Assembly (NCBI GenBank): GCA_905197585.1
Contig: CAJJZO010000126.1
Coordinates: 1 to 5,470 of the forward strand
From: an uncultured Collinsella sp.
GTDB taxonomy: Bacteria; Actinomycetota; Coriobacteriia; Coriobacteriales; Coriobacteriaceae
Direction: 5' to 3'
Length of the DNA stretch: 5,470 nt
Position 1 is the first letter of the stretch, and each line of letters opens with the position of its first letter. Made by a program: the position numbers and the translations under genes. Below, piece by piece: positions 1-5,131 of the stretch. The notes under the pieces are model-generated. The model worked only from the letters and a program-made list of their open reading frames with translations, ran no database searches and had not been told where the DNA came from.

Positions 1-521
1 TGAAGCACATCGAGGCACTCCGCAGCAACCCTGCCAACCGAATAGCCTTTGTGGGCGACGGCATCAATGATGCCCCGGTTCTTGCCCTTAGCCATGTGGG
101 CATCGCCATGGGCGCTATGGGCTCGGACGCCGCAATTGAGGCGGCGGACGTCGTGCTCATGGATGACAAGCCGTCCAACATCTCCCGCGCGATCCGCGTG
201 GCGCGCAAGACCATGTCGATTGTTTGGCAGAACATCATCTTTGCGCTGGGCATTAAGCTGCTGATCCTTGTGCTAGCAGCGCTGGGCATCGCCAATATGT
301 GGCTTGCCGTCTTTGGCGACGTGGGCGTGGCGATCATCGCCATCCTGAACGCCATGCGCGCGATGGGGGTCAAGAACGTGTGGCGTGCGTGGGCTGTCCG
401 GCCGGGGCCGGGGTTGGTTTTGAAAACGTCCTCGCGCATGAGGCCCGTCTTTCCTGCTCCTGCGGAGCAACGGGAAGGCGGGCCTCGCGCTGACGCTCCT
501 ATTTGGCAAGGTGTTTTTTAG
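1..521 (+). CDS. Heavy-metal (Zn/Cd/Pb-type) P1B ATPase, C-terminal part, 5' end outside window
   Basis: This is the last 172 residues of a membrane metal-efflux pump that uses ATP to export soft divalent cations. The reading frame is open from base 3. Seen: the P-domain hinge motif GDGINDAP (window residues 18-25), then the GSDAAIEAADVVLM segment. Two C-terminal membrane helices follow, around IIFALGIKLLILVLAALGI and MWLAVFGDVGVAIIAILNAM. The D-V-G in the last helix matches the DxG motif of ZntA/CadA-type Zn/Cd/Pb pumps, so I favour that over a copper pump. The N-terminal metal-binding domain, CPC motif and phosphorylated aspartate lie outside the window. Family members normally stop soon after the last helix. 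Here 46 further residues (bases 381-518) of Pro/Arg-rich sequence follow, encoded by a repeat and then by the start of an IS110 element, where the TAG at 519-521 lies. The native C-terminus has probably been replaced. Metal specificity is inferred. Confidence 0.9.
   Translation, partial: KHIEALRSNPANRIAFVGDGINDAPVLALSHVGIAMGAMGSDAAIEAADVVLMDDKPSNISRAIRVARKTMSIVWQNIIFALGIKLLILVLAALGIANMWLAVFGDVGVAIIAILNAMRAMGVKNVWRAWAVRPGPGLVLKTSSRMRPVFPAPAEQREGGPRADAPIWQGVF
400..427. repeat. Left arm of a 28-bp inverted repeat (partner at 1555-1582)
   Basis: These 28 bases, beginning GGCCGGGG and ending TTGGTTTTGAAAAC, match the reverse complement of 1555-1582 at 26 of 28 positions. Similarity stops sharply on both sides. 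The arm lies inside the 3' extension of the ATPase reading frame. The two arms enclose about 1.2 kb, including the IS110 remnant. They could be ends of a MITE-like unit or two copies of a dispersed intergenic repeat in opposite orientation. The match is seen directly; the nature of the unit is inferred. Confidence 0.75.
434..490. repeat. Long imperfect palindrome (REP-like hairpin) beside the IS110 insertion point
   Basis: The 57 bases fold on themselves. The innermost stem is TGCTCC (455-460) with GGAGCA (464-469) around a TGC loop. After a 2-base bulge, GGCCCGTCTTTCC pairs with GGGAAGGCGGGCC (two G-T wobbles). An outer GCGC/GCGC and GA/TC extension has a 2-base AT bulge. It ends five bases before the direct repeat that I take as the IS110 boundary. 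No T-run follows directly, so it resembles a REP-type palindrome more than a classical terminator, although it could terminate the ATPase transcript. Confidence 0.6.
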
Positions 522-1266
522 AATCCATTTTGCGCTCGGCCTCGAAGGCCTGCCTGTCCCAATCGAGCGGAAGTCCGGCCTCGACCCATGCCTCGTAGGC
601 CCTCCTTATGGGCTTGAGCTCCCTTTGGCCCCTCTCCAGCATCGAGATGTACTTCTCGCTGGTGCCCAGTATGGACGCCGCCCTCACCTGGCTGACCCTC
701 GCCGCGCGCCTGGCCGCCACGAGCTCCGAGGCGTCCTCGGGCCTCCTGATCTCGTGCGGGCGCATCAGCGCCCGGTACGCCTCCCTGGCCACGTAGCGCT
801 TGAGGCACCTCATGACCTCCCTGTCGCTCTTTCCCCGCCCCCTGGCCCTCTCGGCGTACTCGGCGGTCTCGGGGTCGCGCATGACCCTCTGCCTCGCGAT
901 CTCGTGCAGCGCGCTGTTCGCCTGCCGGTCGCCGCCCCTGTTGAGCCTGTGCCTCACGGTCTTGCCGCTCGAAGCGGGGATGGGGCAGGCGCCGCATATC
1001 GCCGCGAACGACGCCTCGGAGCGCAGCCTGCCCGGGTTGAGGCCCGCCCCGTAGGACGACGTCCCCTCCATCGCGATGCAGGCCGGCTCCCCGGCCGCGG
1101 CGATCGCCCCGGCGAGCGCCTCGTAGCCCGCCGCGTCGGCGGGGAACTGGCGGGACAGGACCTTGCGGCCCCTCCAGTCCAGGACGTACAGCCAGTGCGA
1201 GTCGGCGTGGGTGTCGACCCCGCAGAAGACCGGCCCGCGGGCGTCGGGTATCGATTCGTTTTGCAT
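499..1266 (-). pseudogene. IS110-family transposase, in-frame internal deletion (255 aa)
   Basis: IS110 transposases combine an N-terminal DEDD (RuvC-like) nuclease domain with a C-terminal Transposase_20 domain carrying a catalytic serine, and act with a bridge RNA. Seen: residues 16-25 GVDTHADSHW (first Asp, D18) and 66-74 MEGTSSYGA (Glu, E67). At L76 the sequence jumps straight into NPGRLRSEASF, the start of the C-terminal domain, which continues with the CPIPASSGKT serine motif (94-103), HRLNRGGDRQAN and MRCLKRYVAREAYRAL. The middle, about 150 residues by comparison with usual lengths near 330-410, is missing, including the two remaining catalytic Asp residues. A helix-turn-helix of XRE type follows at about 181-213. 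The frame stays open, so the deletion is in frame. ATG at 1264-1266 is chosen because a GGAG lies about 9 bases upstream and the IS110 motif begins soon after. It should be unable to transpose by itself. Confidence 0.88.
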
Positions 1267-1375
1267 GTCTCGCTCCGTTCTTTCCGTGCTCGCCTGGACC
1301 GGGCAGACGGCACACTGACGGGGCGCGATAGAATGCGGTTGTTCGGGTCCGCGGTATCGCTCCATGCTCCTATTA
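1267..1375 (-). ncRNA. Candidate bridge-RNA region of the IS110 element
   Basis: In IS110-group elements the non-coding end upstream of the transposase encodes a structured bridge RNA whose loops pair with target and donor DNA. Here that interval is only about 100 bases. It holds a clear nested stem-loop at 1325-1360: outer stem GCGATA/TATCGC, an internal loop, inner stem GCGG/CCGC, and a 10-base loop. A second, weaker pairing is CCGTGC (1284-1289) with GCAC (1310-1313) and ACGG (1318-1321). Known bridge RNAs are longer (about 177 nt in IS621), so this may be short, truncated or partly inside the coding region. The structure is seen; the function is inferred from position. Confidence 0.3.
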
Positions 1376-1718
1376 GGTCATGCGGCGGTCTCGGCTCGCC
1401 GCGGCCCGCGCGGGACATGTCAGGAAACGAGGGCAGCCCTGTGGGCGCCAGCGGAATGTGGGGTCACCGCGCGGTCCGCATCTGATGGTGTCGACGTCAA
1501 TGGTATACGGGTGCATCATCGACGTCTTCAATACAGAAAATATCAGTGTGGAATGTTTTCAAAACCAAGCCCGACCCCGGCCTACGGTGACGTTGCTGGT
1601 GGTTCTTGGGCATCGCTTGCTGGCAGGGTTCCTTTGCTGAAATGGACTTGGCCGAAAGGGCCGCTGGTCCCAGTCGCTGGTTCGCGCTTTGCGTGAACTC
1701 CGCGCTACTGTGGGACAG
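1376..1718. other. Gene-free stretch between IS110 remnant and regulator gene
   Basis: I see no credible gene here: the open frames have no recognisable motifs or good ribosome-binding sites. The stretch contains the right arm of the 28-bp inverted repeat (1555-1582) and a pair of direct octamers TCGACGTC at 1491-1498 and 1519-1526. An imperfect hairpin lies at 1644-1670 (GGAC and GGCC stems around GAAAG), downstream of the regulator gene. The hairpin has no T-run on either strand, so I do not call it a terminator. The part from 1376 to 1554 may be the far flank of the target site of the insertion. Confidence 0.5.
1555..1582. repeat. Right arm of the 28-bp inverted repeat (partner at 400-427)
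   Basis: The sequence begins GTTTTCAAAACCAAG and ends ACCCCGGCC. It is the reverse complement of 400-427 with two mismatches. The inner end GTTTTCAAAAC is itself palindromic, a common trait of dispersed bacterial repeats. It lies outside the proposed IS110 ends, so it either belongs to the sequence that received the insertion or marks a larger mobile unit. Confidence 0.75.
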
Positions 1719-2108
1719 TTAGGCTTCTGTTGTTGGACCCGCTGCATCTTCCCGACCCAACATCGCCCGTAGCTTCTCAAAGCTCTCCTCGCTCAGGCAG
1801 TGCTCCATGTGGCAGCCCTCTTGCGACGCGACCTCAGCCGAAACACCCGCATCCTCCAGCAGCCCCACGAAAAAGCAGTGACGCTCCCACATTTGACGAG
1901 CGACCTCCAGACCACGCTCCGTCAGATGAACATCTCGCTTGCCCATTTCGACGTAGCCGTTGTTCTCCAACGTCGCCATAGCTTTTGAAACGCTTGCCTT
2001 AGTTACGCCAAGGTACTCTGCAACATCAATCGAGCGCACGATGCCCTGACGTTGCGACAGAACGTAGATCGATTCGAGATAGTCTTCTCCGGATTCACGT
2101 AGGGCCAT
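1719..2108 (-). CDS. DtxR/MntR-family metal-dependent transcriptional repressor (129 aa)
   Basis: A cytoplasmic DNA-binding regulator that, in this family, represses Mn or Fe uptake genes when its metal is bound. Seen: N-terminal winged helix-turn-helix at about residues 5-65 with the family opening SGEDYLESIYVL and recognition region SIDVAEYLGVTKASVSKAMATLENNGYV split across helices. A short dimerisation domain follows at 67-117. Likely metal ligands by comparison with MntR and DtxR are D9, E12, H77, C99, E102 and H103. The stretch C-H-M-E-H has the Cys-x-x-Glu-His spacing of DtxR/IdeR, while D9 sits where MntR has Asp and DtxR has Met, so metal choice (Mn or Fe) is open. There is no SH3-like third domain, giving MntR-like length. 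ATG at 2106-2108 is preferred over an in-frame ATG 48 bases upstream because AAAGG lies just before it and the protein then starts like its family. Confidence 0.88.
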   Translation of the reverse strand: MALRESGEDYLESIYVLSQRQGIVRSIDVAEYLGVTKASVSKAMATLENNGYVEMGKRDVHLTERGLEVARQMWERHCFFVGLLEDAGVSAEVASQEGCHMEHCLSEESFEKLRAMLGREDAAGPTTEA

Positions 2109-2132
2109 GGGCCGCCTTTCGCGATGATTGCT

Positions 2133-2216
2133 AGTTAGCCGTTGGATACTTTCCACGGCTTACTTTACCGCAAAAGTTGCCCATGTCTTACTACTTTGCC
2201 TAAAAGTTAGCCGTGT
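2133..2216. promoter_or_regulatory. Candidate operator region of the DtxR/MntR-type regulator
   Basis: Upstream of the regulator gene the sequence is AT-richer and repetitive. AGTTAGCCGT occurs at 2133-2142 and 2205-2214, and a related AGTTGCCCAT at 2175-2184. The hexamer TACTTT occurs at 2147, 2161 and 2192. Segments 2161-2186 and 2192-2216 align as imperfect direct repeats, with their AAAAGTT cores 30 bp apart. TTAGCCGT (2135-2142) also pairs with ACGGCTTA (2155-2162) as an inverted repeat. DtxR/MntR-type operators commonly contain TTAGCC- or GTTAG-like half sites, so autoregulation is plausible. A weak minus-strand promoter (TTGCGG, 16 bases, AAGTAT) overlaps. Repeats are seen; the operator role is inferred. 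Confidence 0.4.
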
Positions 2217-2236
2217 TTCACAAAACGTGCGGGACG

Positions 2237-2274
2237 AAAACAAAATGGGAACACACCCCGCAAGGAGTGTCCCC
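2237..2274 (-). terminator. Rho-independent terminator after the HAD gene
   Basis: On the minus strand GGGGACACTCC and GGGGTGTGTTCCC form a GC-rich stem (eight outer pairs including one G-T, one mismatch, then two more) around a short TTGC-containing loop. ATTTTGTTTT follows. It begins 16 bases after the HAD stop codon and would close the uup-HAD transcript, separating it from the regulator gene. Confidence 0.75.
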
Positions 2275-2290
2275 AAGTGCCGAGCCGCAG

Positions 2291-3061
2291 CTATAGCAGT
2301 CCAAAGTACTTCGCGGCGTTGTAGATGCCGTCGTCGTCCACGGCGGTCGTCACATAGGTCGCCGCAGCCTTCACCGTGTCCTGCGCGTTGCCCATGGCCA
2401 CGCTCGTGCCCACGGCGGCAAACATCGACAGGTCGTTCTCGCCGTCGCCAAAGGCAATCGCCTCGCTCGCGTCGATACCCAGGCGCTCCAGCGTCGCCGC
2501 CACGCCCAGGTCCTTGCCGCCGTTAGCGGGAATAATGTCACAGAACAGGTCGCACCAGCGCGTGGTGAGCGAATGCGACACAGCGTCGGTCACGATATGT
2601 TCGTCGGCCGGGTCCACGAAGGCGCAGAACTGGTAGACCGGTGCGTCAAAGGCGTGCTCAAACGGCTCCTCGTGGTAGACGATTCCCGCGTTGCTGCCGG
2701 CCGTCACCACGCGCTCGGACAGGCGGTTCACAAACGAGTTCTCACCCTGCATACACAGCGAGTCGTAGCGCCCCTGCGCCACCTGGTCCACAATCACCGC
2801 AACGTCGTCCGGGTCAATCGGGCAGCTACGGTAGACGCCCTCAGCATCAAAGCAGTGCTGGCCCGAAAGCGTAATGTACGCATCCCAGCCCAGGTCGAAC
2901 AGCCAGTCCGGCATCTGGTAGGTCGGACGGCCCGTGGCGATCACGCACGCAATCCCCTGCTCGTGAAAGCTGTCGAGCACCTGCTGCGCCGACGCCGGAA
3001 TCCGGTGGGTCTTAAAGCTCAGCAGCGTGCCGTCGATATCGAAAAACGCGGCTTTGATCAT
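2291..3061 (-). CDS. Cof-type HAD-IIB family hydrolase (256 aa)
   Basis: A cytoplasmic phosphatase of the haloacid dehalogenase superfamily, Cof/YidA-like group. Such enzymes remove phosphate from sugar phosphates, nucleotides or cofactors such as FMN, with Mg2+ and an aspartyl-phosphate intermediate. Seen: motif I DIDGTL with nucleophile D8 and acid/base D10; motif II Thr in IATGRP (T43); motif III Lys in GGKD (K183); motif IV GDGENDLSM with metal-binding D206 and D210. The residues between about 80 and 180 form the C2 cap typical of subclass IIB. Length is normal. ATG at 3059-3061 starts 6 bases after the stop of the upstream ABC-F gene, so its ribosome-binding sequence (GAGGAG) lies in that gene's last codons and translation is probably coupled. 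The substrate cannot be told from the sequence. Confidence 0.92.
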   Translation of the reverse strand: MIKAAFFDIDGTLLSFKTHRIPASAQQVLDSFHEQGIACVIATGRPTYQMPDWLFDLGWDAYITLSGQHCFDAEGVYRSCPIDPDDVAVIVDQVAQGRYDSLCMQGENSFVNRLSERVVTAGSNAGIVYHEEPFEHAFDAPVYQFCAFVDPADEHIVTDAVSHSLTTRWCDLFCDIIPANGGKDLGVAATLERLGIDASEAIAFGDGENDLSMFAAVGTSVAMGNAQDTVKAAATYVTTAVDDDGIYNAAKYFGLL

Positions 3062-3067
3062 TCTCGC

Positions 3068-4927
3068 CTACTCCTCGCCCTCGAGCTTTTCGCTCGCCTC
3101 GAGCCACGCCATCTCCAGCTCGTCCATGGCAGCGTGAGCCTCGTCGATCTTTGCCTGCTGCTCGCCGAGCGCCGTGTAGTTGGTGGGATCGACTTGGGCC
3201 ATTGCTGCCTCGGCCTCCTCAACGCGGGTGCGCTGCGTCTCCATCTTGCGCTCGAGCGAACTCACCTCGCGGCGGAGCTTCTGGCGCTCGGCGTTGGACA
3301 GGCCGTTGGGCTGACCGCTCGACTTGGGCCTTTCGGCCGCAGCTGCCGCGGCACCGGTGTCGAACGTGCCGGTCTTGGCGCTCGGCGCGCCCACGGGCTC
3401 GCCCTCGGCGGTAGCGTTGCACAGGCGCAGGTACTGGTCCACGCCACCGGGCATATGCGTCAGGTGGCCGTCGAGCAGTGCCCACTGCTGGTCGGTCACG
3501 CGCTCCATCAAAAAGCGGTCGTGCGTCACCAGGATCAGCGTGCCGGGCCAGCCGTCCAGCAGGTCCTCGACAATCGCGAGCATGTCGGTATCCAGGTCGT
3601 TGCCCGGCTCGTCCAGGATGAGCACGTTGGGCTCGTCCAGAATCGTCAGCAACAGCGACAGGCGACGGCGCTGGCCGCCCGAAAGATCGCCGATGCGGCT
3701 CCAGAGCTGCTGCGTCGTAAAGCCCAGACGCTCGCAGAGCTTCTCGGGCGAAGTCTCCTTGCCGTCGATGACGTAGTACTTCTTATAGTTGCCGAGCACC
3801 TCGCGGATCGTGTCGCCCATGTAGGGCTTGAGCTCCTCGAGCTGCTGCGACAGCACGCCAAAGCGCACTGTCTGGCCAATCTTCACGCGGCCGCGCGTAG
3901 GTTCAATCTTGCCCTGGATCACGTCGAGCAGCGTCGACTTACCGGCGCCGTTCTCGCCCAAAAGGCCATAGCGGTCGCCCGCACCAATGAGCCAGGTCAC
4001 ATCGGTGAGCACCTGCTTGGGCGCGCCGTCGGTATCGGCATAGCCGGCATCCACGTCGACCACATCGATAACCTGCTTGCCCAAGCGGCTCACGGCCAAG
4101 CGCTTGAGCTCCAGCTCGTCACGCACGGGCGGCACGTCGGCGATCAGCTCACGAGCGGCATCCACGCGAAACTTGGGCTTGGTGGAACGGGCCTGGGCAC
4201 CGCGGCTCAGCCACGCGAGCTCCTTGCGCGCCATGTTGCGACGGCGCTCCTCGGTAACCGCGGCCATGCGGTCGCGCTCCACGCGCTGCAGGATGTATGC
4301 CGAGTAGCCGCCCTCGAAGGGATCGACCTGGCCGTCGTGGACCTCCCACATGCTGGTGCAGACCTCGTCCAAGAACCAGCGGTCGTGCGTGACCACGAGC
4401 ATGGCGCCCTGACCGCGCTGCCAGCGGGCCTTAAGGTGACGCGCGAGCCAGTTGATGGTGCGCATGTCCAGGTGGTTGGTGGGCTCGTCGAGCATGAGCA
4501 CGTCGTAGTCACCAATCAGCAGGCGCGCGAGGTCCACGCGACGGCGCTGGCCGCCCGAAAGCTCGCCAACCGTGCCCTCCCAGGGCACATCGCTAATAAG
4601 ACCGGCGAGAATCTGGCGCGTGCGGGGGCTCGACGCCCACTCGTACTCAGGCGTGTCGCCCACAACGGCATGATGCACGGTATCGGTGTCGACAAGCTGG
4701 TCCTTTTGGCCGAGCAGGCCGATCGTGGTGCCGCGGCGATGCGTCACGCGGCCGTCGTCGGGCTCCAGCATGCCCGCAAGTACACTCAGCAGCGTCGACT
4801 TGCCGTCGCCGTTTTTACCGACAATACCAATGCGGTCGCCCTCGCCCACGCCGAGCGTCACGCTATCGAAAATATGCTTGGTGGGAAACTCTAGGCTGAC
4901 GGAATCGCATCCCAAAAGAATCGCCAT
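3068..4927 (-). CDS. uup: ABC-F family ATPase, Uup-like (619 aa)
   Basis: A soluble protein with two ABC ATPase domains and no membrane segment. ABC-F proteins bind the ribosome or act in nucleic-acid maintenance; Uup relatives are linked to ribosome function and transposon precise excision. Seen in domain 1: Walker A GKNGDGKST (37-45), signature LSGGQ (123-127), Walker B VLMLDEPT (143-150), switch H181. Domain 2: Walker A GENGAGKST (324-332), signature LSGGQ (415-419), Walker B VLILDEP (435-441, E440), H469. The inter-domain linker contains WLSRGAQARSTKPKFR (239-254), like the Uup-type KARxTK segment. After an Ala-rich stretch, a C-terminal charged coiled coil (about 543-619) matches the Uup C-terminal domain. 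The second domain has DEPGND instead of DEPTND. ATG at 4925-4927 has AAGGAG about 9 bases upstream; earlier in-frame ATGs would translate the intergenic hairpins. First gene of an operon with the HAD hydrolase. The symbol is by similarity of architecture. Confidence 0.9.
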   Translation of the reverse strand: MAILLGCDSVSLEFPTKHIFDSVTLGVGEGDRIGIVGKNGDGKSTLLSVLAGMLEPDDGRVTHRRGTTIGLLGQKDQLVDTDTVHHAVVGDTPEYEWASSPRTRQILAGLISDVPWEGTVGELSGGQRRRVDLARLLIGDYDVLMLDEPTNHLDMRTINWLARHLKARWQRGQGAMLVVTHDRWFLDEVCTSMWEVHDGQVDPFEGGYSAYILQRVERDRMAAVTEERRRNMARKELAWLSRGAQARSTKPKFRVDAARELIADVPPVRDELELKRLAVSRLGKQVIDVVDVDAGYADTDGAPKQVLTDVTWLIGAGDRYGLLGENGAGKSTLLDVIQGKIEPTRGRVKIGQTVRFGVLSQQLEELKPYMGDTIREVLGNYKKYYVIDGKETSPEKLCERLGFTTQQLWSRIGDLSGGQRRRLSLLLTILDEPNVLILDEPGNDLDTDMLAIVEDLLDGWPGTLILVTHDRFLMERVTDQQWALLDGHLTHMPGGVDQYLRLCNATAEGEPVGAPSAKTGTFDTGAAAAAAERPKSSGQPNGLSNAERQKLRREVSSLERKMETQRTRVEEAEAAMAQVDPTNYTALGEQQAKIDEAHAAMDELEMAWLEASEKLEGEE

Positions 4928-4962
4928 ATGCCCTGCTCCTTCGTAGAAATTCAACGTTGTCC

Positions 4963-4971
4963 ATGATAGCA
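4963..4971 (-). promoter_or_regulatory. Extended -10 promoter element for the uup-HAD operon
   Basis: On the minus strand TGCTATCAT matches the extended -10 consensus TGnTATAAT except for one base. It would start transcription about 30 bases before the ATG at 4927, with the AAGGAG ribosome-binding site in between. No good -35 box is present at the usual distance (TGGTTT at best), which is acceptable for extended -10 promoters. Confidence 0.45.
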
Positions 4972-4987
4972 GCGAGCCCCACCCCAA

Positions 4988-5022
4988 ACCACCACGAAGG
5001 CGCCTGTCCCCTTTGTGGTGGT
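4988..5022. repeat. REP-like hairpin with CGCCTGTCC loop
   Basis: ACCACCACGAAGG (4988-5000) pairs with CCTTTGTGGTGGT (5010-5022) over 13 positions, with one G-T wobble. The loop is CGCCTGTCC. The stem is not followed by a T-rich tract suited to termination, and a separate clear terminator lies just beyond. The AAGGCGCCTGTCCCCTT core resembles the GGTGCCTGTCCCC palindromes found as dispersed repeats in many bacterial genomes, some tied to REP-associated tyrosine transposases. That identity is from memory and unverified. It lies directly upstream of the uup promoter. Confidence 0.5.
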
Positions 5023-5035
5023 CGTTTCGGTCGCA

Positions 5036-5076
5036 GAGCAAAAGGCGGGCCATCTCCCGCAAGAGATGACCCGCCT
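5036..5076 (-). terminator. Rho-independent terminator after pstB
   Basis: On the minus strand AGGCGGG pairs with CCCGCCT and CATCTC with GAGATG, with one mismatch between the two blocks and a 6-base loop. TTTTGCT follows. It starts about 55 bases past the pstB stop codon and should end the phosphate-transport transcript, isolating it from the uup promoter. Confidence 0.8.
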
Positions 5077-5131
5077 CTCCAATCAGTCCTGCGGCAACCG
5101 TGGCCGCTGCAGGCCTCAAGCATGTCCCGGA

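Larger units (their letters stand above)
495..1377 (-). mobile_element. IS110-family insertion sequence remnant, internally deleted
   Basis: The element is recognised from its transposase gene (separate entry). Proposed ends are the direct repeat GCTCCTATT at 495-503 and 1366-1374. Both copies are followed by one variable base and GG, so 11 of 12 positions agree. The transposase stop codon (499-501) lies in the first copy, giving a very short right end, and about 100 non-coding bases lie upstream of the transposase at the other end. That asymmetry is normal for IS110 elements, which lack classical terminal inverted repeats and recombine at a short shared core. The left flank is a palindrome, a favoured target of relatives such as IS621. 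The element looks richer in GC than its neighbours. The exact ends are inferred; the 28-bp inverted repeats outside are an alternative pair of limits. Confidence 0.6.

Noticed and set aside
1267..1365. 33-residue N-terminal extension of the transposase from an upstream ATG
   Set aside because: IS110 proteins start shortly before the GVDTHAD motif; ATG at 1266 has a ribosome-binding site, and the extension covers the candidate RNA stem-loop.
511..1485. 324-codon open frame on the + strand across the IS110 remnant
   Set aside because: It is the complementary-strand shadow of the transposase: the composition is Arg/Pro/Gly-rich, there are no motifs, and it continues beyond the element.
1491..1526. 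Two TCGACGTC octamers as a possible CRISPR or iteron start
   Set aside because: Only two copies 28 bp apart with dissimilar surroundings; no array and no cas or replication gene nearby.
1644..1670. Hairpin downstream of the regulator gene as its terminator
   Set aside because: The stem is interrupted and no T-run follows on the minus strand, so support is too weak.
1559..1780. 73-codon minus-strand frame between the island and the regulator
   Set aside because: It overlaps the 3' end of the regulator gene and the inverted repeat, has a low-complexity Arg/Pro/Ser composition and no recognisable domain.
2109..2156. 16-residue extension of the DtxR/MntR-type regulator
   Set aside because: The extension lies over the proposed operator and has no family similarity; the start at 2108 has AAAGG in front and matches family length.
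2573..4894. 773-codon open frame on the + strand
   Set aside because: It lies antisense to the ABC-F and HAD genes, is rich in Ala, Leu, Arg and His as expected from reverse-complemented GC-rich codons, and shows no family motif.
4928..5119. 64-residue N-terminal extension of the ABC-F protein
   Set aside because: It would translate through both intergenic hairpins and the promoter; ATG at 4927 has AAGGAG and gives the normal family start.
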